In this document: positions 33,133-42,101 of the stretch, piece by piece
Numbering within the stretch: position 1 is the stretch's first letter
Layout of the letters: every line of letters starts with the position of its first letter
Assembly (NCBI RefSeq): GCF_003389455.1
Contig: NZ_QUAC01000011.1
Location: 44,358 to 108,357 of the forward strand
Origin: Streptomyces inhibens
Lineage (GTDB): Bacteria; Actinomycetota; Actinomycetes; Streptomycetales; Streptomycetaceae
DNA: 64,000 nucleotides
Direction: 5' to 3'
Notes under the pieces: generated by a model
What the model was told of the DNA's origin: nothing
What the model saw: only the letters and a program-made list of their open reading frames with translations
Databases searched by the model: none
Position numbers and translations under genes: made by a program

Positions 33133-35565
33133 TCACGGGAGCGGGGTGAGGCAGTGCCGTACGGCGCACTGGGCGCGGTCGAGCGCGGCGGCGCAGTCCT
33201 CGGGGGTGTCGCCCACGGCCACCAGGGCGGCGAGCCGCGGCACGATGCCGCGGGGCGGCAGCAGCAGTTCGCTGCCGGGGGCGGCGAGCGCGATGGCTTC
33301 GACGATGCCGGGCTCGGCCGCTGCGGCGGTCAGGTCGAGGGAGCGCACGGTGCCGTCGGTCTCGGGGTAGACGAAGCGGACCTCCGCACAGCGGTCGCGG
33401 ACGGGCGTGAGCCGGGGCGTGCGGCCGAGCGCGATATCGGCGGCGGCCGCGACCGGGTCGACTCCGGTGGCGAGCGTGCCCAGCAGCGGGATGAAGTCGC
33501 CGCCGAGCCGGCCGTTCACCTCGACGATGCGCGGTCCGGTGGGAGTGAGGCGGAGCTCTGTGTGGGTGAGGCCGGTGCGGATGCCGAGGGCGGTGTGCGC
33601 GTCGGTGACGACGGACGGCACCTCGTCGGCCCAGGGCTCCTCGTGCCAGGGGGCGACGAGATGCCCGGTCTCCTCGAAGTACGGCGCGAACCCCAGGCGC
33701 TTGTGCGCCACATTCACGATCCGTACCGTGCCGTCGAACACCGCGCAGTCCACGCTGATTTCGGGCCCGGGCAGATACTCCTCCACGATCGCGCCGGCCT
33801 GGGCCCGGATGCCGGGGAAGGAGGCGGCGAGCGCCTGCTCGTAGGCGCGGGCGACCTGTTCGTCGTCGCCTGCGAGGGTGACGCCGATGCTGCCGGCCAG
33901 TCCGCGGGGTTTGACCACGACCGGCCGGCCGAGCTCTTCCGCCGCCGCCAGCGCCTCGTGCCGGGTGTGTACGTGCCGGAACCGCGCCGAGGGCACTTGG
34001 GCGGCGTCGAGCAGCCGGCGGGTGGCGAGCTTGTCGCGGCAGCGGCGGGCTGCCTCCGGGCTCATATGCGGCAGGCCCAGCCGGCGGGCGACCGCGGCGG
34101 TGCTCTCCAGCAGCGTCTCGTCCCAGGTCAGCACGGCTCCCGGGCCGGGGTGGCCGGTCAGCAGCGAGGCCACGGCGCGGGTGGTGGCAAGGGGGTCGGA
34201 GGTGTCCGCGGCGCGGAATCTGTCGGCCACGTACCGCCGTTGCCAGTCGATGTCCGTGCGCTGGACGAGGGCGGTGCTCACCCGTGCGGCGACGGCGCTC
34301 AGCGCGTATTCGCGGTAGGGCGGGTTGCCGCAGCCCACCACGACGAGCTGTGCGGGTGCCTGTGGGTCGACGGGGACGCAGTCCAGCGTCGCGTCCCGCA
34401 TCGTGCGGCGTACGGCGGCCTCGACCTGCGCGCTGCTGTGCCCGCGGAAGCGGAATCTGGCCCCCGCGTGCTCGTACCCGCCGCCGTTCATCAACGCGCC
34501 GACCTCCGGGAGGACTTCGGTGTACGGTCCGGCCCCCTGGTGCGAGGTGACCGCACGCACCCGGCAGGGCGTCGGCACCGACGGCGGCACCAGCAGCCAG
34601 CCCGCCACCCCGGCCGGGTCGGCAACGGTGCGGGCGGTACGGTCCTCGGTGCCCGTCTGGTGCGCGAACGCGGCGGCCATCAGATCGATGCCGTGCACCT
34701 CGCGCCAGATGAAGGGCACTTCGGCCCCGCCCGGCCGGGCGCCGATCTCCAGGACGGTCAGTGCGCCGTCGGCGCTTTCGAAGAGTTCCAGGTGGAAGAC
34801 CGACGGCCCGGTGAACACCGCGCGGGCCGTGGCGGCGGCGATCTCTTCGATACGGGCGAGGAGTTCACCGTCGTCGATCTCCACCGAGCCGAGGACGGTG
34901 CCGGTGGTGAACTCCAGGCAGGTGTGGAGGTAGCGCGACGCCCGCCAGACGCCGAGCCGCTCGCCGGTGAAGATGCCGTCGATGTGCAGAATCCGGTCGG
35001 GCAGCCAGGTCTGTACGAGCATCTCGACATCCCGTGGGAAGGCGTATGCGCGCAGACGCTCGGCGGAATCCAGCCGGGTGATGCCCGCGCTGGCGGTGCC
35101 CCGCCGGGGTTTGAGCAGGACCGGCCAGCCGTGCCGGGCGGCGAAGGCGGCCACCGCCTCGTGGTCCGGCGCCGCGGCCGTCGCCGGCACCGCCACCTCC
35201 GCCGCGGTGAGCCGCTCGGCCATCACCAGTTTGTCGCGCAGCGGCAGCAGGTCGTCGGCGCGTTGCCCGGGCAGGTCGAACTCGCCGCGCAGGTCGGCGG
35301 CCAGGTCGAGGTCCGTCTCCTGGAGGGCGGCGATCCGGGTCGGCGGCCCGGCCTGCTCGACCAGCGAATCGATCGCGGCACGGACCGCCTTGACGTTCTC
35401 CGTACTGTCCACGAGCCGGACACCGGCGGCCTGTTCGGTGGGCAGATGGCGGGCGGCCCGTTCGGTCGTGAGGTAGCTGACGCGGTGGGCGGTGTGGTCG
35501 AGGTAGGCGGCGTAGTCGGCGTAGCGGTCGGTCCAGCGATGGATGATCATCACGTGTTCGGGCAC
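33133..35565 (-). CDS. Tandem ATP-grasp ligase (two fused modules)
   Basis: This 810-aa protein has two complete ATP-grasp modules in one chain. Module 1 (about 1-400) shows LRDKLVMAERL, WPVLLKPRRGTASAGI and LEIGARPGGAEVPFIWR. Module 2 (about 410-810) shows CRDKLATRRLL, RPVVVKPRGLAGSIGV, EYLPGPEISVD and VEVNGRLGGDFIPLLG. Each has the lysine of the ATP site and the acidic Mg residues before R-x-GG. ATP-grasp enzymes join a carboxylate to an amine through an acyl phosphate. Two modules suggest two amide bonds or a catalytic/structural split. GTG 35565 has AGGAGG 6 nt upstream. Confidence 0.88.
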   Translation of the reverse strand: MPEHVMIIHRWTDRYADYAAYLDHTAHRVSYLTTERAARHLPTEQAAGVRLVDSTENVKAVRAAIDSLVEQAGPPTRIAALQETDLDLAADLRGEFDLPGQRADDLLPLRDKLVMAERLTAAEVAVPATAAAPDHEAVAAFAARHGWPVLLKPRRGTASAGITRLDSAERLRAYAFPRDVEMLVQTWLPDRILHIDGIFTGERLGVWRASRYLHTCLEFTTGTVLGSVEIDDGELLARIEEIAAATARAVFTGPSVFHLELFESADGALTVLEIGARPGGAEVPFIWREVHGIDLMAAAFAHQTGTEDRTARTVADPAGVAGWLLVPPSVPTPCRVRAVTSHQGAGPYTEVLPEVGALMNGGGYEHAGARFRFRGHSSAQVEAAVRRTMRDATLDCVPVDPQAPAQLVVVGCGNPPYREYALSAVAARVSTALVQRTDIDWQRRYVADRFRAADTSDPLATTRAVASLLTGHPGPGAVLTWDETLLESTAAVARRLGLPHMSPEAARRCRDKLATRRLLDAAQVPSARFRHVHTRHEALAAAEELGRPVVVKPRGLAGSIGVTLAGDDEQVARAYEQALAASFPGIRAQAGAIVEEYLPGPEISVDCAVFDGTVRIVNVAHKRLGFAPYFEETGHLVAPWHEEPWADEVPSVVTDAHTALGIRTGLTHTELRLTPTGPRIVEVNGRLGGDFIPLLGTLATGVDPVAAAADIALGRTPRLTPVRDRCAEVRFVYPETDGTVRSLDLTAAAAEPGIVEAIALAAPGSELLLPPRGIVPRLAALVAVGDTPEDCAAALDRAQCAVRHCLTPLP

Positions 35566-35728
35566 GGGCGGCCTCCTGGGGCAGGAACGAGCACGGGGAA
35601 GCGGATGGGCGACAGAAGGCGGCCGGGTGGTTCGGGTCAGCTCAGTGCGTGGCGGGCGGGGTGCGGTCGGCCGGTGCGGTCCGGCGCCACGGGCCCGAAG
35701 CGGGCGGACGGCGCCGGAAGCAGCAACT

Positions 35729-35745
35729 CCCTTATCCAGTAAGGG
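35729..35745. promoter_or_regulatory. Small dyad in the gap before the ATP-grasp gene
   Basis: CCCTTA-tccag-TAAGGG is a 6+6 bp inverted repeat inside the 263-nt gap between the condensation gene and the ATP-grasp gene, the largest gap in the leftward operon. It is AT-richer than its surroundings and might be an operator or an RNA hairpin. The rest of the gap holds no gene I can support. Confidence 0.35.
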
Positions 35746-35828
35746 TTCAGACGCAAGCGGGGCGGGCCGGGCGCGCCGTGGTCCGCCCGCCGCGCCGGCA
35801 TCGCGCTCCGGCCCTGCCCGCCGCTCCT

Positions 35829-37103
35829 TCAGTGGCGCCCGGCGGCGCTCAGCAGGCTCTCGTGCAGACCCCACAGCACGTCGGCGCACTGCTCACGGCT
35901 GAGGTCCTTGGCGGTGAGCCGGACGGAGAGGGCGGACCCGCTCTCCAGCGCGCGGGCGTAACATCGCGGTCCGATGGTGGTGAAGGGGTCCTCCCAGGTG
36001 AGGGCGGGCGGGCTGCCGGGCACCGGTCCGCGGGGCGGTAAGGCGTCGAGGGGGGCCTTCTCCGGTACGGCCACGTAGTTGAAGGCACAGGCCGGTTCGG
36101 CGGCACCGGGCATACGGGCGCGCAGCGCGGCGACGGCGGTGACATCGTGCATCCCGTGCCGGAAGGCGCCGAGGCCGCTCCAGTGCACGGCATCGGCGAG
36201 CTTGATCAGATCGTCGTTGCGGGCGTCCTCGATCAGCGCGGGTACCCACTGGTTCATCGAGGTCACCACGTTCTTCCAGCGGCTGGAGAACCGGTTGGCG
36301 CTCATCAGTTGCACCAGCAGGGCGTCGGCGCCGCACATCCGGGCCACACTGCGGGCGTAGGCCGCGAGGACGACGCTGGAGACGGAGACCCGTGCGCGCT
36401 CGGCGACGGTGTGCGCGGCCGGCCGGGCCGGTACGGAGTGCAGGGTGGCCTGGACGACGTCGCCCGCCGTGTCCGCGGTGCGCGGCAGCGCGACCGCGGG
36501 GGCGCGGTCCAGCAGCTGCGTCCAGTGGTCGAGTGCCGCGGTCTGCCGACGGAGTCCGGCGGCGCTGTGCTGTTCGGCGGCGAGGTCGGCGGGGCCGGGC
36601 GGGGTGGCGCCCAGCCCTTCGGGATCGGCGAGCGCCTGCCGGAATTCCTGGTGCAACAGCTCCTGCGCCCAGGCGTCCGCGGCGATGTGGTGCTTGATGA
36701 ACAGCAGATGCGAAGGGGCTCCCCCACTGGTCAACAGCCGTGCCCGCCAGCCGTGTTCGCGACCGAGGTCGAAGGGCTGGGCGGCCAGCTCGGCGGCGAG
36801 GTCCGCGGGCGCGGCGTCCCCGCCCTCGATGACCGGTAGCGCGTCGTGAAAGCCGGTGTCGGGCGGCAACTGGCCCGGCGCATCGGCGTCATGGACGTCG
36901 TAACGCGTTCGCAGAGACGGATGGCGGGTGGCGACCACCCGCAGTGCCGTACGCACCTGCTCCGCGTCGATGCCCCGCGGCAGCGGCCAGACCGCCGCGT
37001 TGTTCGGCTCGTGCCATCGCCGGGCCGGCAGGCCCCGGATGTCGTGCCATACCGAGAGCTGGCCCAGCGAAAGCGGTCCTGCCTCGGTCATACGCTCCCC
37101 CAT
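35829..37103 (-). CDS. Stand-alone NRPS condensation-domain protein
   Basis: This 424-aa protein is a free condensation (C) domain. The opening LSLGQLSVWHDIR corresponds to core C1, and the catalytic motif is HHIAADAW with H138, H139 and D143 (HHxxxD kept; the usual following Gly is Ala). RFSSRWKNVVTSMNQWVPAL corresponds to C4-C5. C domains join a carrier-bound acyl group to an amine. A free C domain fits a pathway with separated carrier and adenylation proteins. Two starts are possible, ATG 37103 (GGAAG 7 nt upstream) and ATG 37091. It is the first gene of the leftward operon. Confidence 0.85.
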   Translation of the reverse strand: MGERMTEAGPLSLGQLSVWHDIRGLPARRWHEPNNAAVWPLPRGIDAEQVRTALRVVATRHPSLRTRYDVHDADAPGQLPPDTGFHDALPVIEGGDAAPADLAAELAAQPFDLGREHGWRARLLTSGGAPSHLLFIKHHIAADAWAQELLHQEFRQALADPEGLGATPPGPADLAAEQHSAAGLRRQTAALDHWTQLLDRAPAVALPRTADTAGDVVQATLHSVPARPAAHTVAERARVSVSSVVLAAYARSVARMCGADALLVQLMSANRFSSRWKNVVTSMNQWVPALIEDARNDDLIKLADAVHWSGLGAFRHGMHDVTAVAALRARMPGAAEPACAFNYVAVPEKAPLDALPPRGPVPGSPPALTWEDPFTTIGPRCYARALESGSALSVRLTAKDLSREQCADVLWGLHESLLSAAGRH

Positions 37104-37543
37104 TGGCGCACTTCCATCATGCGAAAGATAAATTCCGTGCAGGGCTGACGCTGCCACAATCCGTTGAAGTCTGTCCAGGTTCAATCGGCGCCGGATACCC
37201 CCTCACCCGCAAGCCCGAACACCCGCCGACAGCAAGCCTTTTGCGCCACGCCCATACAGAGACCCGGCCGGAAACCACTCCCGCGAGAGGCGCCCCGAAA
37301 TACCCAAAAGTGATCCACCTCACACACCACCCGCACCGCGGACATGAGAACCTGACCCCACTCTCCGGAATTCAACTTCCGCAGAATGGAAGTGTGGGGG
37401 GCGGGGGCGGCCATGCCGACCGCCGGCCGGGGCGCCCATCCAGGGCAGCCTCCGCGCACGGCACCCAGGAGCCGTAGGACCGCGAACTCCCCCCGGCCCG
37501 CCCCGGATCGCCGATCTCGAACACCACGAGGGGTCTTTGCCAC
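37104..37543. promoter_or_regulatory. Divergent promoter region of the biosynthetic cluster
   Basis: The 440-nt gap separates the leftward operon (starts 37103) from the rightward adenylation gene (37544). I see no gene. ACTTCCAT at 37110-37117 and its complement ATGGAAGT at 37386-37393 flank the region; the second, with ACTTCC at 37375-37380, forms a 6+6 bp inverted repeat with a 7-nt spacer. The left copy doubles as the condensation gene's ribosome-binding site, so the symmetry may be accidental. Confidence 0.4.
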
Positions 37544-39271
37544 GTGAGCCAGCAGCCGCCCGCCCCGGCCGATTCCGGCGGGGAATTCCTCCATGATTTC
37601 CTGCTCGACAGCGCACGGCACACCCCTGACGCGCCCGCCGTCATCGAGTCCGCACAGGCCGGCCGGACCACCGTGACCACCTACGCGGAACTCAGCGCCC
37701 TGGTGGACACCTACGCGTCCGACCTCGACGCGCTCGGCATCGAGACCGGCGCCCGGGTGATCCTGGAGTCCGACACCACTGCCCCCTCCCTCGCGATGCT
37801 GCTCGCCTGCTCCCGAGCGGGCCTCGCCTTCGTCCCGGTGAGCCCTGAAGTGCCGCAGCAGCGGCTGGTGTCCATCCTCACCACGGCCCGCCCGGCCCTC
37901 CACCTTCAGGCCGCGGACGGCACACGCGAGGACATACCCCGCCCGGTCGGCACCGCCCGCTTCGGACCGGCCGGGCTGACCGTCACACGCGCCCCCGCAC
38001 ACCGCCGGCCCCGGCGCCGGGTGCCGTGTGTCACCGACCCCGCGTACATCATCTTCACCTCCGGCACCACCGGCCGGCCCAAGGGCGTGGTGATGAGCCA
38101 TCGGGCGGTGGTGGCGTTCTACCGGGGCATGCTGGCGCACCGCATCGCCACGCCCGAGGACCGCATCGCCAGCACCTCGCCCCTGCAGTTCGACTTCTCG
38201 CTGCTCAACATCGGTCTGGCGCTGGGCAGCGGGGCCGCCGTGGTGCCGGTCCCGCAGGGCCTGGTGCGCTGGCCCCGGCATCTGCTGCGGGTGCTGCGGG
38301 AGACCGGAGCCACCCAGGTCAACGGCGTACCGTCGATCTGGCGGCAGACGCTGCGCTACGAGCCCGAGCGGCTGGCGGCCCTCGACCGGCTGCGCGGCGT
38401 CCTCTTCTGCGGCGAGGAGTTCCCGCTGCCCGAACTGCGCCGGCTCCGGCAACTGCTGCCGCACGCCCGCATCATCAACTGCTACGGCGCCACCGAGTCG
38501 ATGGCCTGCTCCTTCGAGGACGTACCCCACCCGCTCCCCGAGACCGTGGAGCGGCTCTCCATCGGGGTCGCCCACCCGGGCGCGGAAATGCTCCTCATCG
38601 ACGAGGCCGGCGAGGTCGTCGACCGGCCCGGTGTGCCCGGCGAGATCCATCTGCGCAGCCCCGCGCTCTTCTCCGGGTACTGGGACGACCCGGAGGCCAC
38701 CCGGGCGGCACTGGTCCCCGACCCGCTGTGCCCGCAGTCCGGTCAGTACGTCCTGCGCACCGGAGACCTCGCCGTACAGGGGGAGAAGGGTGAGTTCTAC
38801 TTCTGCGGCCGGACCGATTCCCAGGTGCAGATCAACGGCAACCGCGTCGAACTGGGCGAGGTGGAGCGGCGGTTGACGGAGTTCCCCGGCGCCACCGCCG
38901 CGACCGCGATGGCCCTGCCCCGGCCCGGCGGAGCCGGCCTGCAACTGACCGCCTTCGTCGTCCTCGCGGCGCAACACGCCACCGCGGACGCCGCCGACCT
39001 CCGCGACTTCTGCGCGCGGACGCTGCCCCCGTACATGGTTCCGCAGGACATCCGGTGGCGGGACAGCCTGCCCACGACCTCGAACGGCAAGGTCGACCGG
39101 GCGGCGCTGGCGGAGGGGGCGCAGACGGACCTGGCAGAGGCGGACGGGGCGCGGACGGACCCGGCAGGGGCTGCGCAGCCGGACCCCGCACCGGACCCGC
39201 ACCGGCCCCCGACGCCGCAGCCGCAGCCGCAGCCGCAGCCGCCGTCCATGCTCCGCGGCTGCGGGCACTGA
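37544..39271 (+). CDS. Second adenylation enzyme with Pro/Gln-rich tail
   Basis: This 575-aa ANL enzyme shows A3 [15 protein letters not shown]4 [16 protein letters not shown]5 [10 protein letters not shown]7 LRTGDLAV, A8 [11 protein letters not shown] and A10 TTSNGKVDR with the catalytic lysine. The A4 region keeps FDxS, consistent with an alpha-amino acid substrate, but differs from the adenylation enzyme at the other end of the cluster, so a second building block is likely. About 60 residues after A10 are a disordered Asp/Ala then Pro-Gln repeat tail ([12 protein letters not shown]). The start is GTG 37544, with GAGGGG about 9 nt upstream. It runs in the same direction as the MFS gene. Confidence 0.87.
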   Translation: MSQQPPAPADSGGEFLHDFLLDSARHTPDAPAVIESAQAGRTTVTTYAELSALVDTYASDLDALGIETGARVILESDTTAPSLAMLLACSRAGLAFVPVSPEVPQQRLVSILTTARPALHLQAADGTREDIPRPVGTARFGPAGLTVTRAPAHRRPRRRVPCVTDPAYIIFTSGTTGRPKGVVMSHRAVVAFYRGMLAHRIATPEDRIASTSPLQFDFSLLNIGLALGSGAAVVPVPQGLVRWPRHLLRVLRETGATQVNGVPSIWRQTLRYEPERLAALDRLRGVLFCGEEFPLPELRRLRQLLPHARIINCYGATESMACSFEDVPHPLPETVERLSIGVAHPGAEMLLIDEAGEVVDRPGVPGEIHLRSPALFSGYWDDPEATRAALVPDPLCPQSGQYVLRTGDLAVQGEKGEFYFCGRTDSQVQINGNRVELGEVERRLTEFPGATAATAMALPRPGGAGLQLTAFVVLAAQHATADAADLRDFCARTLPPYMVPQDIRWRDSLPTTSNGKVDRAALAEGAQTDLAEADGARTDPAGAAQPDPAPDPHRPPTPQPQPQPQPPSMLRGCGH

Positions 39272-39291
39272 CCGACCCGTAGGAGAGAGCC

Positions 39292-40527
39292 TTGAGCAGA
39301 ATCGACGCGCCCGGTCCGAAGGCCGGCCCGCAACGCCACGGCCGGCTGCGCGCTTATGTACGGGTGCGGGCGGGCGGACTACCCGGCGCGTTCTGGGTGC
39401 TGTGGGGCGGTTCCCTGGTCAATCGCCTGGGCTCGATGGTCAATCCGTTCCTGAGCCTGTATCTGACCGGAGTCAGAGGTGTCTCGATCGGCGACACCGG
39501 GCTCGTTCTCGCCGTCGTCGGTATCGGCTCGGTGATCTCCCAGCCGCTCGGCGGATTCCTCGCCGACCGTTTCGGCCGCCGAACGGCGCTGACCTGCGGG
39601 ATGCTGGCGAACGGCGCGACCCTGCTCACGCTCGGCCACGCCCGGAGCCTCACCGTGCTCGTCCTGGCCTGCTTCGTGCTCGGCATCACCATCGACCTCT
39701 TCCGCCCCGCCGCCCAGGCGCTGGTCGCCGACGCGGTCCCGGCCGCCGACCGGACCCGCGCCTACGGCCTGCTGCTCTGGGCCGTCAACCTCGGGTTCTC
39801 GGTCGCCATGGTGCTGGGCGGCTACCTCGCGTCACACGGTTATCAACTGCTGTTCTGGCTGGACGCGGGGGCCTGCACATTCTTCGGGGTCCTGGTATGG
39901 CTGGCCATCCCCGAAACCCGCCCGGCCGCCCGCGAACGTACGGCCGGCAGCTACCGCACCGTCGTGCGCGACCGCACCATGCTGGCGTTCGCCGGCATCA
40001 TCGTCCTCTACGCGATCGTCTTCCAGCAGGCGTTCGCCACCCTCCCCCTGGCCATGAAGGACACCACCCTGTCCAGCAGCGCCTACGGAATCGTCATGGG
40101 CGTCAACGGCATCGTCGTCATCGCGATGCAGCCGCTGATCGGCCACCGGCTGGCCGATTTCGACAAGAGCCGGGTGCTCGCCACCGGGTTCGCCATCGCG
40201 GCCTGCGGCAACGCCGTGGCGGCCGCCGCGTCGGCGGCCGCCGTGTACGGCCTCGCCGTCGCGGTGTCGACGCTCGGCGAGATCCTCGTCTTCGCCGTCA
40301 CCGCTGCCGTCGTCGCCGACCTCGCTCCCGCCCATCTCCGTGGCCGCTACAACGGCCTGATCGGCATGGCCTGGGGCACCGGCTTCCTCATCGCACCGAT
40401 CGCCGGCACCCGCCTCCTTGTCATCGGCTCCACGACCCTCTGGCTGTCCTGCGCCGCCTTGTCCCTCGTCGCGGCCCTGTGCCAGCTGTCCCTGGCTCCG
40501 GCCCTCCGGCGTCGCGCGGCGGGGTGA
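39292..40527 (+). CDS. MFS transporter, probable product exporter
   Basis: This 411-aa membrane protein has about 12 hydrophobic segments and MFS motifs: the loop 2-3 signature GGFLADRFGRRTAL and an equivalent half-site HRLADFDKSRVLA between TM8 and TM9. It resembles drug-efflux MFS proteins (DHA1-like). The start is TTG 39292 with AGGAGAG 6 nt upstream. It lies 20 nt after the adenylation gene and is therefore probably co-transcribed, making export of, or self-resistance to, the cluster product its likely job. Confidence 0.87.
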   Translation: MSRIDAPGPKAGPQRHGRLRAYVRVRAGGLPGAFWVLWGGSLVNRLGSMVNPFLSLYLTGVRGVSIGDTGLVLAVVGIGSVISQPLGGFLADRFGRRTALTCGMLANGATLLTLGHARSLTVLVLACFVLGITIDLFRPAAQALVADAVPAADRTRAYGLLLWAVNLGFSVAMVLGGYLASHGYQLLFWLDAGACTFFGVLVWLAIPETRPAARERTAGSYRTVVRDRTMLAFAGIIVLYAIVFQQAFATLPLAMKDTTLSSSAYGIVMGVNGIVVIAMQPLIGHRLADFDKSRVLATGFAIAACGNAVAAAASAAAVYGLAVAVSTLGEILVFAVTAAVVADLAPAHLRGRYNGLIGMAWGTGFLIAPIAGTRLLVIGSTTLWLSCAALSLVAALCQLSLAPALRRRAAG

Positions 40528-40666
40528 GCGGGGGCGGGGACAGCTTCTTGCTCCGGCTTCCTCCTGCTGATTGCCGCACCGAATCGACCTGGTCGAGCGC
40601 GATCGGTTCGAGGGATGGATCAGCTCGCCGGAGACGGACCGGCTGCACGAGATGTCGGCTCCCCGG

Positions 40667-40686
40667 GCCGCCCGGTACCGGGCGGC
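40667..40686. promoter_or_regulatory. Perfect 20-bp palindrome downstream of the MFS gene
   Basis: GCCGCCCGGTACCGGGCGGC is a perfect palindrome without spacer, 139 nt after the MFS stop and 96 nt before the repeat-protein start. It could fold into a hairpin in RNA or bind a dimeric regulator. The surrounding 254-nt gap has a short open frame but no gene I can support. Confidence 0.45.
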
Positions 40687-40781
40687 GTCACGCGAGGGTC
40701 ACGCCGGATCAACGCCGCCGTCATGGCCGACCTCCCACGCTGATGGAGGTAGCCACGGCTATCCACTCAAGAGGAGGCATC

Positions 40782-41900
40782 ATGACGAGGAATATCCGGA
40801 AGCGCATACCCCACGTGGTCGGTGCGTCTTTCCTGGCCGTGACGCTCACCGGAACGGTGGGCGCGATAGGCGCGATGAGCGCTGAGACACCATCTCAGAC
40901 AACAAAGGCTGCAAAGGCGACAAAGGCTTCGACAGAAACGTCGAACAGGGCACCGCAGGTGATCTGCAAGTTCCGCGTCGTGAACGGCAAGCTCGTCGCG
41001 TTCCCGGTGGGATGCAGGCTTCGGGGTCGCGGTGGAACCACGGGCGCCACCACCACCGGCGCCACCATCGGCGGAGGCGGAGGCGGCACCACAGGTGCCA
41101 CCACCACCGGCGCCACCACTACGACAACCGGCGCCAGCAGCACCACCGGCGCCACCACCACCGGCGCCACCACTACAACGACCGGCGCCAGCAGCACCAC
41201 CGGCGCCACCACCACGGGCGCCACGATCGGTGGAGGCGGAGGCGGCACGACAGGTGCGACCACGACCGGCGCCACGATCGGCGGAGGCGGAGGCGGCACC
41301 ACCGGTGCCACCACCACCGGCGCGACCATCGGCGGAGGCGGAGGCGGCACCACCGGTGCCACCACGACTGGCGCCACGATCGGTGGAGGCGGAGGCGGCA
41401 CCACGGGCGCCACCACGACCGGCGCCACGAGCGGCGGAGGCGGAGGCGGCGCCACCGGTGCCACCACGACTGGCGCCACGATCGGCGGAGGCGGAGGCGG
41501 CACCACCGGTGCCACCACGACTGGCGCCACGATCGGTGGAGGCGGAGGCGGCACAACAGGTGCCACCAGCACCGGCGCGACCATCGGCGGAGGCGGAGGC
41601 GGCACCACCGGTGCCACCACGACTGGCGCCACGATCGGTGGAGGCGGAGGCGGCACAACAGGTGCCACCAGCACCGGCGCGACCATCGGCGGAGGCGGAG
41701 GCGGCACCACCGGTGCCACCACGACTGGCGCCACGATCGGTGGAGGCGGAGGCGGCACAACAGGTGCAACCAGCACCGGCGCCACCATCGGCGGAGGCGG
41801 AGGCGGCACCACGGGCGCCACCACCACCGGCGCCACCATCGGCGGAGGCGGAGGCGGCGGCACCACCGGTGCCACCAGCACCGGCGCCACCATCGGCTGA
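40782..41900 (+). CDS. Secreted Thr/Gly/Ala repeat protein
   Basis: This 372-aa protein begins with a positively charged signal sequence (MTRNIRKRIPHVVGASF; cleavage near AMSA). A short unique segment with two cysteines (VICKFRVVNGKLVAFPVGC) follows. The rest, about residues 85-372, is a tandem repeat of 17 residues, TTGATTTGATIGGGGGG, with a T/S-rich variant block near the start. ATG 40782 has GAGGAGG 6 nt upstream. The protein has no charged residues in the repeats, so a flexible extracellular or wall-associated role is likely. No known family; collagen-like Gly-X-Y periodicity is absent. Confidence 0.75.
   Translation: MTRNIRKRIPHVVGASFLAVTLTGTVGAIGAMSAETPSQTTKAAKATKASTETSNRAPQVICKFRVVNGKLVAFPVGCRLRGRGGTTGATTTGATIGGGGGGTTGATTTGATTTTTGASSTTGATTTGATTTTTGASSTTGATTTGATIGGGGGGTTGATTTGATIGGGGGGTTGATTTGATIGGGGGGTTGATTTGATIGGGGGGTTGATTTGATSGGGGGGATGATTTGATIGGGGGGTTGATTTGATIGGGGGGTTGATSTGATIGGGGGGTTGATTTGATIGGGGGGTTGATSTGATIGGGGGGTTGATTTGATIGGGGGGTTGATSTGATIGGGGGGTTGATTTGATIGGGGGGGTTGATSTGATIG
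41035..41897 (+). repeat. 51-bp tandem repeat array (17-aa coding repeat)
   Basis: About 14 units with a 51-bp period encode T-T-G-A-T-T/S-T-G-A-T-I-G6. Units differ mainly at third codon positions, and some adjacent pairs alternate ATT and ATS forms, suggesting duplication of a 102-bp higher-order unit. One unit has an extra Gly codon. Such arrays change length easily. Confidence 0.9.
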
Positions 41901-41954
41901 GGCGAGGCAAGCCACGCGCTTTGCAGCGCTCTCGGCCCATGCCCCGAACGCATG

Positions 41955-42004
41955 GTCCCTCCGGCGGTTCGTTCCCAGCACGGGCCCGATTCCGCCGGAG
42001 GGAC
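41955..42004. terminator. Bidirectional hairpin between the repeat-protein and HTTM genes
   Basis: GTCCCTCCGGCGG (41955-41967) and CCGCCGGAGGGAC (41992-42004) are perfectly complementary over 13 bp with a 24-nt loop. It lies 54 nt past the repeat-protein stop and about 97 nt from the convergent HTTM gene end. Confidence 0.65.
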
Positions 42005-42010
42005 ATTCGA

Positions 42011-42038
42011 CGTTTCCTACAGATCGTTTCCTACAGAT
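42011..42038. repeat. Tandem 14-bp direct repeat
   Basis: CGTTTCCTACAGAT occurs twice without gap (42011-42024 and 42025-42038), just beyond the hairpin. No function is apparent. Confidence 0.8.
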
Positions 42039-42101
42039 GACGATCCGGGCCTGCTGTCGCGGCACCCCTTCGGCGACGACACGGCCCTGAGCGTCAGGTG
42101 G

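Noticed and set aside
21944..40527. Assignment of the cluster to streptothricin, viomycin or negamycin because of the KamA-type gene
   Set aside because: None of the other diagnostic genes of those pathways could be recognised, and the adenylation/dehydrogenase/BtrH set does not fit them.
40571..40885. 104-codon plus-strand frame between the MFS and repeat-protein genes
   Set aside because: It overlaps the repeat-protein start in another frame, has no ribosome-binding site and no recognisable family.
41035..41897. CRISPR-like periodic repeat
   Set aside because: The period is 51 bp with no unique spacers, and the units are in frame and encode a protein repeat.
40895..41953. Pro/Val-rich open frame antisense to the repeat protein
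   Set aside because: All frames stay open in a stop-free tandem repeat. Only the plus-strand frame has a signal peptide and a good ribosome-binding site.
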